64,000 nt of DNA, from the NCBI RefSeq assembly GCF_018732085.1, contig NZ_CP076103.1:5456001-5520000 (forward strand), read 5' to 3'. A program made the translations under genes and the position numbers. Numbering within the stretch: position 1 is the first letter of the stretch; every line of letters starts with the position of its first letter. This document shows, one piece after another, positions 35,464 through 45,339 of the stretch. The notes below the pieces were generated by a model, which had not been told where the DNA came from, searched no databases, and worked only from the letters and a program-made list of their open reading frames with translations. Source of the stretch: Lysobacter capsici. Lineage in GTDB: Bacteria; Pseudomonadota; Gammaproteobacteria; Xanthomonadales; Xanthomonadaceae.

Positions 35464-36488
35464 TGCGGGTACTGGTCAGCGACATAGGCGGCACCAACGC
35501 GCGTTTCGCCATGGCGGAACTGGCACGAAGCGCGCCGCTGCTGCACGACAGCGTGCGCGAATATCCCGCGGCGGACTTCGCGACCGCGGCCGATGCCGCG
35601 CGTCACTTCCTCGACGAACTGGGCGAACGCGCCGACGCGGCGGTGTTCGCGGTGGCCGGCCGCGTGCGCTTCGAACAAGCGCAGATCACCAACCATCCCT
35701 GGCAGATCCGCGCGCCCGAAATCGGCGCCGCGCTGGGCACGCCGCGGGTGGCGCTGATCAACGACTTCGCCGCGCAGGCGATGGCGATCTCGCGTCTGCA
35801 CGCTAACGACGTGGTGGCGATCGGTTCGGTCGGCTGGCCGGGCTTCGACACGAGCACCACGCAGACCTACGCCGTCATCGGACCGGGCACGGGATTGGGC
35901 GTGGGCGGACTGCTGGTTCGCAACGGGCGCTGCTTTGCGCTGGAAACCGAAGGCGGCCATGCCGGTTTCGCGCCTTCGCGGCCGCAGGACCTGCGCACGC
36001 TGGAATGCCTGATGCGTCGCTATGGACGCGTGTCGTGCGAGCGGCTGGTGTCCGGGCCTGGCCTGGTCAATCTGTATTTGTCGGTGTGCGAAGTCGAAGG
36101 CGCGACGGCGGAGCCATTGTCGCCCGCGCAGATCAACACACGCGCCGCGGCCGGGGATACCCACTGCCAGCAGGCCGTGGATCTGTTCTGCGCAGCATTC
36201 GGCTCGATGGCCGGCGATCTCGTATTGACCCTCGGCGCCTGGGACGGCGTATTCCTCGCCGGCGGCGTGGTGCCGAAACTGCTGGATGCGCTGCAGACAC
36301 GCGGCTTTCGCGAAGCGTTCGAAGCGAAGGGCCGTTTTTCGCTGGCGATGGCCGACGTACCGTCGTTGGCGGTCGTGCATGCCTGCGCGGGTCTGCTGGG
36401 CGCGGCGGCGTATGCGGCGGAAACCTACGATTCGCCAGCGATCGGTTCGACCTTCGGTCGCCTCGCGTCGGAACCCACCGCGTTGTAG
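35463..36488 (+). CDS. glk: Glucokinase
   Basis: ATP-dependent glucokinase of 341 residues, bacterial Glk family. The ATP phosphate-binding segment is DIGGTNARFA at residues 7-16. ITNHPW and LINDFAAQAMA contain the glucose-binding Asn and catalytic Asp, and IGPGTGLGVGG with ETEGGHAGFAP completes the active site. Its ATG shares a base with the stop of the GH5 gene (TGATG). As last gene of the glycan operon it would trap glucose released from imported oligosaccharides as glucose 6-phosphate. Confidence 0.92.
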   Translation: MRVLVSDIGGTNARFAMAELARSAPLLHDSVREYPAADFATAADAARHFLDELGERADAAVFAVAGRVRFEQAQITNHPWQIRAPEIGAALGTPRVALINDFAAQAMAISRLHANDVVAIGSVGWPGFDTSTTQTYAVIGPGTGLGVGGLLVRNGRCFALETEGGHAGFAPSRPQDLRTLECLMRRYGRVSCERLVSGPGLVNLYLSVCEVEGATAEPLSPAQINTRAAAGDTHCQQAVDLFCAAFGSMAGDLVLTLGAWDGVFLAGGVVPKLLDALQTRGFREAFEAKGRFSLAMADVPSLAVVHACAGLLGAAAYAAETYDSPAIGSTFGRLASEPTAL

Positions 36489-36531
36489 CCCGACCCGGAC
36501 CGAACCGAACCGACCGACGATAGTTTCGCGG

Positions 36532-37434
36532 CTAGTCGGGGTCGACTCGCGCATACCGGCTCGGCGAGCGGCCCACCTGCCTGCTGAAGGCGATGCTGAA
36601 AGCGCTGGTCGAACCGTAGCCGACGCGTTCGGCGATTTCCGCTACGCTCAGCTCGTCGCGGCGCAGCAGGTCTTTCGCGATTTCCATGCGCCATGCGAGC
36701 AGGTACTCCATCGGCGCCACGCCCACCGCGCGGGTGAAGCGATCGAAAAACGCCGATCGCGACAGCGCCGCTTCCTTCGCCAGCTGCGCCACCGTCCAGG
36801 AACGGTCGATGTGCGCGTGCATCTGCTTCAACGCGACCGCCAATCGCTCGTCGCCCAGGCCGCGCAACAATCCCGGCGGCGCCGTCACCGCCGTGCCGGA
36901 ACGCAGCGCTTCGACCAGCAGCATCTCGACCAGCCGGCTCAGCATGAACTCGCTGCCGGGTTTGCGATCCTCGTATTCCTCGCCGACCATCTGCACCAGT
37001 TGCACGAGCCGCTGCGATCCGCGCACATGCACGACGGCCGGCAGCAGCGACACCAGCAGCCCGGCGTCGGCGCCGTCGAACTCGAACGCGCCTCCGAGCG
37101 AGCGCATGTCGGGCGGCCCGTCCTGATCGCCATGACGCAGCTCGCCCTGCCCGCCCGGCACCAGATCGGGATCGATGAACATCGGCGGCGCCGGTACGAA
37201 GCTCGACAAGGTGAAGCCCGGCGTCGTCGGCAACAGCACGAAATCGCCGGCGCGCACACTGATCGGCGCATGCCCGTCCACCGCCAGCAACGCGCCGCCT
37301 TCGAGCACGATGCAGAAGCTCGGCCGGCCGTATTGCGCGTAGCGCACCGCCCAGTTGCCCTTGCCGCTGATGATGTTGGCGAACGCCGCGCGCGGCTGCA
37401 GCAGGCGCACGACTTCGGTAAGCGGGTCGCTCAT
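36532..37434 (-). CDS. AraC-family regulator with N-terminal cupin
   Basis: Regulator of 300 residues. Residues 1-180 form a cupin-type sensing domain (Cupin_6 pattern: RYAQYGRPSFCIVLEGG, AGDFVLLPTTPGF). Residues 200-298 hold two helix-turn-helix motifs of the AraC type (TVAQLAKEAALSRSAFFDRF; LSVAEIAERVGYGSTSAFSIAF) and the closing GRSPSRYAR. It is divergent from a short-chain dehydrogenase, its likely target, with a 100-base shared promoter region. Confidence 0.9.
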   Translation of the reverse strand: MSDPLTEVVRLLQPRAAFANIISGKGNWAVRYAQYGRPSFCIVLEGGALLAVDGHAPISVRAGDFVLLPTTPGFTLSSFVPAPPMFIDPDLVPGGQGELRHGDQDGPPDMRSLGGAFEFDGADAGLLVSLLPAVVHVRGSQRLVQLVQMVGEEYEDRKPGSEFMLSRLVEMLLVEALRSGTAVTAPPGLLRGLGDERLAVALKQMHAHIDRSWTVAQLAKEAALSRSAFFDRFTRAVGVAPMEYLLAWRMEIAKDLLRRDELSVAEIAERVGYGSTSAFSIAFSRQVGRSPSRYARVDPD

Positions 37435-37534
37435 CTGGACGCTCGCTGAATTTGTTCGGACTTCTGATTATCGCCCATCCTGCATGGCGCCTCTATCGTT
37501 CGCTCCGAGTCATTCACTTCACCGGAGCCACACC

Positions 37535-38299
37535 ATGAAGAACGAAACGAAGACCGTCCTGATCACCGGCTGTTCCTCGGGCTACGGCCTGGAAACCGCC
37601 CGCCATTTCCTCGCCCAGGGCTGGACGGTCATCGCCACCATGCGCACGCCGCGCGAGGACGTGTTGCCCGCGTCCGAGCACCTGCGAATCCTCGCGCTCG
37701 ACGTTACCGATCCCGCCAGCATCGCCCAGGCGCTGGAACTCGCCGGCCCCATCGACGTGCTGGTGAACAACGCCGGGATCGGCCTGTTCGGCGCGTTCGA
37801 AGCCACGCCGATGACGACCGTGCGCGAAGTCTTCGAGACCAACACCTTCGCGGTGATGGCGCTGTGCCAGGCGATCATCCCGCAGTTCCGCGCCCGCCGC
37901 GCCGGCACCATCGTCAACATCACCTCCAGCGCCACCCTGGCCGCGTTTCCACTGGTCGCGGCGTACACCGCCAGCAAGACCGCGATCGAGGGATTCACCG
38001 CTTCGCTGCAACACGAACTGCGGGCGTTCGACGTGCGGGTCAAACTGATCGAGCCCGGTTACGGCCCGTCCACCCGCTTCACCTCCAACGGCCAGCAACG
38101 CATGCAGGGACTGATCCCCGAGGTCTATGCGCCGTTCGCGCACAGCGTGTTCGCCGGACTCGCCGACAACAGCGCGGTCACCCGCGAGAGCGATGTGGCC
38201 GAAGCGGTCTGGCGCGCGGCCAACGATGCATCGGCCCGGTTGCATTTTCCGGCCGGTGTCGATGCCGTGGCATTGGCGGACATGGGTCGACTCGCTTGA
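37535..38299 (+). CDS. Short-chain dehydrogenase/reductase
   Basis: Classical SDR of 254 residues. The cofactor motif TGCSSGYG is at residues 11-18, NNAG near 76-79, catalytic Ser in NITSSA and the YTASK motif with catalytic Tyr and Lys near 150-154. Arg in ATMRTP after strand 2 suggests NADP(H). The substrate is not readable. Divergence from the AraC gene suggests induction by its substrate or product. The ATG follows CCGGAG. Confidence 0.9.
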   Translation: MKNETKTVLITGCSSGYGLETARHFLAQGWTVIATMRTPREDVLPASEHLRILALDVTDPASIAQALELAGPIDVLVNNAGIGLFGAFEATPMTTVREVFETNTFAVMALCQAIIPQFRARRAGTIVNITSSATLAAFPLVAAYTASKTAIEGFTASLQHELRAFDVRVKLIEPGYGPSTRFTSNGQQRMQGLIPEVYAPFAHSVFAGLADNSAVTRESDVAEAVWRAANDASARLHFPAGVDAVALADMGRLA

Positions 38300-38354
38300 A
38301 GCAGGTCGTCGACATCGACCGCTGAAGAAGAACGGCTTGCCGGCGCACTGTTGC

Positions 38355-38648
38355 CTATGCAGGCCGGGTAGCGGCCGCCGCGTCCGATGAAACAGCGATG
38401 GTAATGGTTTCTTGCAGATGCTCATGACGCCACGTGCTCGGTCCGCGAGCGTGCGCGGTAACGCGAACGGCAGCATGCGTTCGATCTTGCCAGGCGACCT
38501 GCCACTCGATCTCGATCGGCTCGCCGCCCACGTCAACGACTCGCCCCGAGGCGGCGCGCCCCACCAAGGCGACGAGGTCCGGCTCGGGTAGGTTCCGGAC
38601 GGTCTCCAGTTCCTTGAGCAGCAGCGCGTATGCCTCGGCAGTCTTCAT
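38355..38648 (-). CDS. Unknown protein of 97 residues
   Basis: Not recognised. It has an N-terminal helix (AEAYALLLKELETVRNLP) and a beta-rich half with EPIEIEWQVAWQD and RVTAHARGP, resembling small immunity-like or NTF2-like folds, but this is weak. No signal or membrane segment. It may form a unit with the HAD-like gene upstream on the same strand, 30 bases away. Confidence 0.55.
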   Translation of the reverse strand: MKTAEAYALLLKELETVRNLPEPDLVALVGRAASGRVVDVGGEPIEIEWQVAWQDRTHAAVRVTAHARGPSTWRHEHLQETITIAVSSDAAAATRPA

Positions 38649-38678
38649 CGGCGAGCGTCCATGCGGGTAACGACGGGC

Positions 38679-39170
38679 CTAGAACGAGCCACGGGAGAGC
38701 TTGGGCTGGAATGAACGCTCAGGCGACACTTGGCAGGCGGCTTTTACCTTGCTGGCCCAGTGCGGATCGCCTGGGTCGATGACAACGACACGGAAGCCGT
38801 GCCTGTCGCCTTCCACTTCGACTCCGGCCGAATCATCGACCAGCAAATCGATCCCGAACGCCGGCGGAAATTTCGATGGACTGATGGACCTTCCGCGCAG
38901 GGCATTCGCATGAGTGGTTCCATTGACTACGCCACCGAGACGAATGCCCGCGCACCACAGCCACAGGTACAGGTAACGCTCCGATCTCAGCGAAGAGGTG
39001 TAGATCCAAAGATCATGCCCATCGGCCTGCAATTCGCGCATGAGCGCGACCGTGCCGTCGCGCAATGGCTCGCGAAAGAGCAGGCGCATCGGGAACGGCA
39101 GCGGCGAAGAGCGAAACTGCCCGTTGCCCAGTGGCGTCAAGGTGCCGTCGATGTCAAAGGCGATTCGCAT
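38679..39170 (-). CDS. HAD-like phosphatase
   Basis: Protein of 163 residues. It opens with the HAD nucleophile motif IAFDIDGTLTPLG (Asp nucleophile and general acid two residues on), motif II in LWIYTSSLRS, and the acidic motif IV in DLLVDDSAGV. The missing large cap domain points to a C0-type HAD enzyme acting on a large phosphorylated substrate. A TTG 15 bases upstream is in frame, but the ATG at 39170 places the motif at the usual position near the N-terminus. Confidence 0.75.
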   Translation of the reverse strand: MRIAFDIDGTLTPLGNGQFRSSPLPFPMRLLFREPLRDGTVALMRELQADGHDLWIYTSSLRSERYLYLWLWCAGIRLGGVVNGTTHANALRGRSISPSKFPPAFGIDLLVDDSAGVEVEGDRHGFRVVVIDPGDPHWASKVKAACQVSPERSFQPKLSRGSF

Positions 39171-39289
39171 CGGAAAGTGTCGCAACAGACTTCAGTCGAT
39201 CAAATCATGCCGCGAACGTACTGCGGCACGGAACCGGCGGCGGCCACTTGCAACGGCCGCCGCCGGAGCCCGCTGGATGCGAAGAAGGC

Positions 39290-39607
39290 TTATTGCACGC
39301 TGCGTTGCGCGGGCAGGCTCTGCACTTGCGCGACCTGGATCGGTCGCGGCAGCGGATTTTCGACCATCGGCCGCAGCAGGTCGGTGAACGATGCGGCGAA
39401 CGGGTTGGTGCAGAAAGTTTCTTCGCACAGCGCGCGCGATTCTTCGCAGGCCTGGGCCTTTTCCGGCGTATCGGCGCGGCTCATGCACCGCACGAACAAC
39501 CAGCCGCAATCGTTGCACGCCGCGAACGCGCTGGAGACAGGCAACAGCGCGGCGACGACGGTGATCGAGCCAAACAGCAATGGGGTCAGCAAGCGAGACT
39601 TGAACAT
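39290..39607 (-). CDS. Small secreted cysteine-rich protein
   Basis: Protein of 105 residues not recognised. The signal peptide (LLTPLLFGSITVVAALLPVSSAFA, cleavage near 29) is followed by a region with six Cys (CNDCGWLFVRCM, ACEESRALCEETFC) whose pattern suggests paired helices joined by disulphides. The tail is rich in Pro, Gln and Val. GGAAGG stands six bases before the ATG, which excludes the longer upstream frame. Probably periplasmic or secreted. Confidence 0.65.
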   Translation of the reverse strand: MFKSRLLTPLLFGSITVVAALLPVSSAFAACNDCGWLFVRCMSRADTPEKAQACEESRALCEETFCTNPFAASFTDLLRPMVENPLPRPIQVAQVQSLPAQRSVQ

Positions 39608-39953
39608 GACGATCCTTCCCATGGGTGGCGCCGACTCATTCGGCCGCTTGAGATTAGCACTTGGCGAAACCTGCCGAGGGCCCACGGTGCGGCGGCGGGG
39701 TGACCTTGGCTCCGGCCTGAATTTAGACGCAGCGCGCATTAGGCGCCTGACCAACGTCGACAAAACCGGACCGTATCGACGTCTGGCTTGAGACCGGTCC
39801 AAGCCATTGAACGATGTCGGCCCGGATCAATTCTTTGCCTTCACCGCCGAAGCACTAAGCAACACCGCACGACAGCGGACGACGCGACAGCGTGGCCCCG
39901 CCCGAGGCAGCGCCACGCCGTCGCCTTCAAGTCTTCAACCCTCAAGCGCTCGA
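39608..39953. other. Gene-free stretch
   Basis: About 345 bases between the small Cys-rich protein and the end of the GH16 gene. A GCGTGGC/GCCACGC stem near 39890-39920 could end the GH16 message. No gene is seen. Confidence 0.4.
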
Positions 39954-40718
<765 letters not shown>

Positions 40719-41025
40719 GACGTCTTATCCTCGTTGGGAAGGGGTGTATGAATCTCGATGCGGCAAGACACGACGCGACGACTCGCGCGCTGCGACGCGA
40801 GGCATTCGGCGACATCCGGCCAGTTGCGATGAGGCCTGACTTCCATCTCCGGCAACTTCGGTTCCGCATGGGATCGCGAAGCGATGCCGACGATCGAGCG
40901 AACGGCATGCGCAAACAACGCGTGAGACGAGCCATGAACAAGTCCCGGCGTTGAATGGAGACGAGCCCGCGTACGTCGTATCGAAATCGCCGCGCGCCGG
41001 GTTCGCGGTCGAAACTGGATTCGTA

Positions 41026-41039
41026 TGACAGCGCTGTCA
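41026..41039. promoter_or_regulatory. Second copy of the 14-bp palindromic operator
   Basis: TGACAGCGCTGTCA, identical to 26950-26963, lies 308 bases upstream of the GH16 start within TTGACAGCGC on the minus strand, so it again overlaps a -35-like TTGACA. The rest of the 670-base gap between the GH16 gene and 41392 holds no convincing gene. Confidence 0.65.
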
Positions 41040-41391
41040 ACGGCTGTCTTTTCCAGACGATTTTTTGCGCGGACGGGTTCACATTCCCGATGTGGGCTGG
41101 TTGTTACTACGCGCCCGCATTCGCTCGCGCCGTGCTGCACGACAGCACGGCGCTGCGCCCGGCGCCTGGAACCGCCGCGCATGCGGCATGGCCCGGCCGC
41201 TCCATTCAGGCCCCGGCAAGGGCAAGCCGGCCTGTCCTTGCGCGGGCGGGCTCTGATTGTCTCGATACAAAATTTGCCGAATCTGCCTGCGTCACAATTT
41301 TGCGCAGCCGTGCTGGTCGGCGTCGCCGGATAAAGCGTAGAAGCGACGTTCCGGCATGGGCCGGAATCCCAAGGCGCTAAGGAGAGTTCCG

Positions 41392-41664
41392 ATGTTTCGT
41401 TTGCAGACGTTGTCCAAGAAGAAGCTGTCGCTGGTGCCGTTCGTTGTCGGCGTGGTGGTGTCCTTCGCCGCGGCCGCCCTGCCTTATCCCAACCCGGGCG
41501 AAGCCTATATCCAGACCTATTACGCCGATGCGGCGCGCACCCAGGTGGTCGGCGAGCGCTCCTACGGCAACTGTGGCGAGAACTTCTCCTGGGGTGTCCT
41601 GAAGGGTTACTTCACCCTGCGCAAGGTGACCTGCGGCAGCGGCGGCCCGGAAGGCGCGAACTAA
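41392..41664 (+). CDS. Small secreted protein, DUF6289-like
   Basis: Protein of 90 residues. AAGGAGAG is six bases from the ATG. The signal sequence (LSLVPFVVGVVVSFAAAALP) is followed by a short domain with YIQTYYADAARTQVVGER and two or three Cys. It looks like the DUF6289 family of small exported proteins found in myxobacteria and xanthomonads; the family name is from memory and the function is unknown. A strong terminator follows. Confidence 0.65.
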   Translation: MFRLQTLSKKKLSLVPFVVGVVVSFAAAALPYPNPGEAYIQTYYADAARTQVVGERSYGNCGENFSWGVLKGYFTLRKVTCGSGGPEGAN

Positions 41665-41704
41665 GTCGACGGCCGCGGCGCTCGTCGCCGCGAACCCGAA
41701 CCAG

Positions 41705-41733
41705 GCCCACCGCATGCGATGGGCTTTTTGTTT
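41705..41733 (+). terminator. Intrinsic terminator
   Basis: Stem GCCCA/TGGGC (41705-41709 with 41720-41724) enclosing a CGC/GCG inner stem, followed by TTTTTGTTT. It lies 40 bases after the small secreted-protein gene. Confidence 0.75.
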
Positions 41734-41988
41734 GGCGACATGCGCGACACGCACTCACGAGCCTGATCGAGTCGCAGCAGACTTCAGCGCGTTCGGTGCC
41801 GCGAGGCGACCGGGATCATGGAGTGACCCAACGGCGGCGCGAGCGTGACGGATGCCGCACTTTCCACGGCTTTGTAATCGTTTCCAAGGGTAAGCCCTAG
41901 CTGGTCCCGTGCGATCACCGCACCTGTAATGGGGCGCGACCGCTATCACCGCCGCGCATCGGCGGCATACCGCACAGGAGAGCGACTC

Positions 41989-43014
41989 ATGGACAGCGTC
42001 AACGGCAGCTCCGGCACCGCAGGCACTTCAGGCACTCACGACAGCCAGTCCGCCTCGCTCGGCGCGCAGTCCGCGCCGACCCAGGCCGAGACCCGCGAAC
42101 AGGATCTGCGCGACGCCTTGGCCGAAAACCCCCAGGCGGTGGCCGCGTTGTCCGCGCTGACCGCGAATACGAACTACGCCCAGCTCAGCGTCGAACAGCA
42201 GGTGCAGGCACTGGACGCGTTCAACGCCGCGCCCAACCTCGCCACCGCGACCTATCTGCAAGGCGTGGCCGAGCAGACCTTGAACCCGCAGGCCACGCCG
42301 ACCTCGCTGACGCCCGATGCCGGCACGCTGACCCTCAACGGCCAGACCTACGGCATCCAGAACGGCAATCTGATCGGCGCCGATGGCCAGGTCGCCGGCA
42401 CGATCCGCAACGACGGCCAGGTGCAACTCAACAGCGAGACCACCACGCGCAGCGTCTACGACGACATCAACACCCGCGTGCAGTTGCGCGAGATGGATGC
42501 GACCCAGCAGTTGCAGGATCTGGTCAACCTGCACGCCGCCGATCCCAATGCGCGCCTGGACAACGCCAACATCAACCGCGAAATGGCCCGCCTCGCCACC
42601 GACGTGATCTCGCGCGCGCGCATGGAAGGCATGGACATGCGCGTGGTCAGCGATTTCCGCAGCGTCGAGGAGCAGAACGCATTGTTCGCGCAAGGCCGGA
42701 CCGCGCCGGGCCGAGTGGTGACCAACGCCACCGGCGGCAGTTCCTGGCATAACTACGGGCTGGCGGTGGACGTGGCGTTCAACAACGCCAACGGCCAACC
42801 GAGCTGGCCGGACAACGCCAACTGGAGCCGCTACGGCGAGATCGCGGTGCAGCGTGGATTGGAGTGGGGCGGCAACTGGCGCGGGATCAACGACCGACCG
42901 CATATCGAGTACCACCCCGGACTCGGCGCCGGCGAAGCACGCACCATGCTGCCGGCGTATCGCCAGGGCGGACTCGATCAGGTCTGGAACAACCTCGGGC
43001 TCGGCGGACGTTGA
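41989..43014 (+). CDS. M15-family peptidoglycan peptidase without signal peptide
   Basis: Predicted zinc D-Ala-D-Ala or L-Ala-D-Glu carboxypeptidase of 341 residues. The C-terminal half carries the M15 ligands His254 and Asp261 (SSWHNYGLAVDVAF) and His305 (DRPHIEYHP), and SDFRSVEEQNALFAQG is the usual upstream motif. Residues 1-40 are rich in Ser, Gly, Thr and Gln with no signal sequence; residues 40-100 form a helical repeat-like segment of unknown role. GGAGAG precedes the ATG by seven bases. A cell-wall enzyme without signal peptide suggests delivery by a specialised secretion system or prophage-type release. The next gene encodes an exported protein. Confidence 0.82.
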   Translation: MDSVNGSSGTAGTSGTHDSQSASLGAQSAPTQAETREQDLRDALAENPQAVAALSALTANTNYAQLSVEQQVQALDAFNAAPNLATATYLQGVAEQTLNPQATPTSLTPDAGTLTLNGQTYGIQNGNLIGADGQVAGTIRNDGQVQLNSETTTRSVYDDINTRVQLREMDATQQLQDLVNLHAADPNARLDNANINREMARLATDVISRARMEGMDMRVVSDFRSVEEQNALFAQGRTAPGRVVTNATGGSSWHNYGLAVDVAFNNANGQPSWPDNANWSRYGEIAVQRGLEWGGNWRGINDRPHIEYHPGLGAGEARTMLPAYRQGGLDQVWNNLGLGGR

Positions 43015-43095
43015 CGTGCTTCATCGACGATCTCTGGCCATCGCGGCATTCGCGCCGATACTGACGCCGTCCGCGCCAGCCGAGAACCTATCGCC

Positions 43096-43782
43096 ATGAC
43101 CGCTTCATCGCTTCGCCACCCTTGCCTGCGCCTGGCCGTAGCCGCCTGCTTCCTGATCGCAACCGCCGCCTGTGCCGCGCCGCCGCGCACGGCGGCGCCC
43201 GCGGCCGACGCCGGCGCGATTCGATTGCCTTCGCAAGGCCCGCTGTCGTTTCATCCACAGCGCGACGAACTGGCCTGGGCCCAAGGGCGCGAGTGGTTTC
43301 GCCTGGATCTGGGCAGCGGCCGCAGCGAACGCTTCCAGGCCGACGCCGACATCGCCGATATCGCTTACGCCGACGACGGCGCGCTGTGGCTCGCCGCCGG
43401 CGCGCCGCAACGCTGGCTGCAAGGCCGGCGCACTTGCCGCGGCGACGGCGTCGATCTCAGCCGCGCGTTCGGTGCCGACCGCGACGGCATGCGCATGGCC
43501 AGCTATGGCCACGACGATGCGCAAGGGCCGATTCGCCATCAATACTGGTTCGATCCGCAATGCCGGATGCGTCGCGACAGCCTCGCGCCGTTGCCGGCCG
43601 GCGTCACCGACAGCGCGGCCGATCCGGGCGAAGCGCATGGCGCCGCCGATGCGCGCGCGGCCAAGCTGCGCAACGCCGCGCAGCCGGCCGCGGACGGCAC
43701 CGTCGCCGTATCGCGCGACGGCCGCTGGCGCGTGATCGAACGCGGCGGCGAACGCCGGCTCGAGCGCGTCGATCCTCGCTGA
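43096..43782 (+). CDS. Exported protein of unknown function after the M15 peptidase gene
   Basis: Protein of 228 residues. The signal sequence RLAVAACFLIATAACAAPP has a Cys at a possible lipobox, though the residue three before it is Thr, so lipidation is doubtful. The mature part has propeller-like short strands (LSFHPQRDELAWAQGREWFRL; IAYADDGALWLAAG) and two Cys. No enzyme motif is seen. It follows the M15 gene by 81 bases in the same direction; it could be an inhibitor guarding the periplasm from that peptidase (inference). Confidence 0.6.
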   Translation: MTASSLRHPCLRLAVAACFLIATAACAAPPRTAAPAADAGAIRLPSQGPLSFHPQRDELAWAQGREWFRLDLGSGRSERFQADADIADIAYADDGALWLAAGAPQRWLQGRRTCRGDGVDLSRAFGADRDGMRMASYGHDDAQGPIRHQYWFDPQCRMRRDSLAPLPAGVTDSAADPGEAHGAADARAAKLRNAAQPAADGTVAVSRDGRWRVIERGGERRLERVDPR

Positions 43783-43874
43783 CGCCGTCGCTGCCGTCGC
43801 GTCAGTCCCGTGCCAGCGCGCGTCGCTCGCGCCAGGCAACACCGACACACTGCCTTCGCGCCTCGATCGGCTCG

Positions 43875-44711
43875 TCAGGGCCCGCACACCACCTGTTCGA
43901 AACCGGTGCAATCGGGCGCGTTGCAGATGCGCCGATCCGAGACGATGACGGTCAATCCAACCTTGGACTTGGCGGCGAACCGCACCGCGCGCGCCTGGCC
44001 TATCACCTTGCAAAACGCGTCGGCCGCGGGCTGGCCGCAGTCGCTGGCCCACTGGCGGCACCAGTCCAGTTGGATGCGATCGCCGCTTCTGACTTTCAGC
44101 TCTGGAGCGTAGTAGGTCACCGTTCCATCGTTGCCCGACCGCCACGCCATCCTTCCGGCCACCGATGGCGCGGGACCGCATTTCATTCTTGCATCGGTGA
44201 CGAAACGACCGTCATGGCTGAGCCAGACATGGACGCCGGTCGCCAGTTGTCCGTCCGGGCACCGGCCTTTGGCGGGACCGCCGCGTCCACGCGGCAAGGT
44301 GTTTTGTCCGCCGAAAACGCGCGCCTGAGTGGGATCGCGCGGCGGCGCCAGGGTCTGGCACTGCACGCTGACCCGATCGGCGAAGGCGGCCTGGTCGGCG
44401 ACGATTTTTTCGGACTGCCACGCCGCGATCGCCGAGCCGGCTGGACACAGTTGCTGATTGCCGCCGCCTCCCGGCCCGCCCGCCGGCCGCCTCGCGCGCG
44501 CCGGGACCGACTGAAACGTCCGGTTATCCCAGCGTGCGCATACCGGTCCCATCGCATCGATCCACGCACCGGTTCGTCCGGTCAAACCGACGACGTACTC
44601 GCCCGGCCCGCAGTCGACGCTCGTGGGAGCGGTCAGCGAGGAAACCGCGACGCGAGGGATCGATGCGCCGATCACGATGGCGGCGAAGATCAACACGGCG
44701 GGACGGGGCAT
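43875..44711 (-). CDS. Secreted cysteine-rich protein of unknown function
   Basis: Protein of 278 residues. AAAGGAG is well placed before the ATG at 44711; the signal peptide (AVLIFAAIVIGASIPRVAVS) follows. The mature part has about ten Cys and repeats the pattern VVGLTGRTGAWIDAMGPVCARW, seen again as IAAWQSEKIVADQAAFADRV...CQTL and TGVHVWLSHDGRFV...MKC, like the beta-prism repeats of vitelline-membrane outer-layer or jacalin-like proteins. It may bind glycans; unproven. Confidence 0.65.
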   Translation of the reverse strand: MPRPAVLIFAAIVIGASIPRVAVSSLTAPTSVDCGPGEYVVGLTGRTGAWIDAMGPVCARWDNRTFQSVPARARRPAGGPGGGGNQQLCPAGSAIAAWQSEKIVADQAAFADRVSVQCQTLAPPRDPTQARVFGGQNTLPRGRGGPAKGRCPDGQLATGVHVWLSHDGRFVTDARMKCGPAPSVAGRMAWRSGNDGTVTYYAPELKVRSGDRIQLDWCRQWASDCGQPAADAFCKVIGQARAVRFAAKSKVGLTVIVSDRRICNAPDCTGFEQVVCGP

Positions 44712-45339
44712 GGGAAGCGTCTCCTTTCGCAAGCGCGCCATAGTCCGGAAGCGACGGACCAGCGCTTGGCGGCCCGATGACTAAGCGAACGCCGTAAATG
44801 CAAGTCACAGGACAGCCCGCGACTGTCCTGGCACCTTGCGGTATCAACTTTGAAACAGCCAGACGAACGCGATGTCGCTTGCGCGATGCGGCACTGCGGC
44901 ATGCGCAGCGGCGTCTTTCGATCGTATGGGCAACGCGTCGAACCGCATTCGCGGCCGATGCGACGCGTTCGGGACACCCTGATGGCCCATCTGCGACGAG
45001 CGACTTGAACCGCAGGAAACACGAACAATTTCGCGGACTGTCGTTCCGCTGCAGCGCGCCCGAAGCCGACGATTTCACTCCCGCGTCCGTCGACGGTTAT
45101 GACCGCGGTCACACGCACTCAGGCATCGCTGATCGCGACGACCGCTATCGTCGTTTCGGCCTTCCAGCGCCTCGACGCACGACCAACGCACGACAGTCGC
45201 TGCAAGGCAGAGCAGGCGCGGACGCCACCGCCGCCAGGCCGCGACGACGGAGATTTCCGGCATGGGCGGTCGACAGGTGGCCGAAGCCGCCAGCGCACTC
45301 GATGCCATCAACCATCAAACCCTAGGATGGACCACCAAC
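44712..45339. other. Gene-free stretch with 12-bp palindrome
   Basis: About 630 bases between divergent genes. Frames crossing it look non-coding. TGACCGCGGTCA at 45100-45111 is a perfect palindrome, 230 bases before the di-iron/VOC fusion gene, and may be an operator. Confidence 0.4.
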
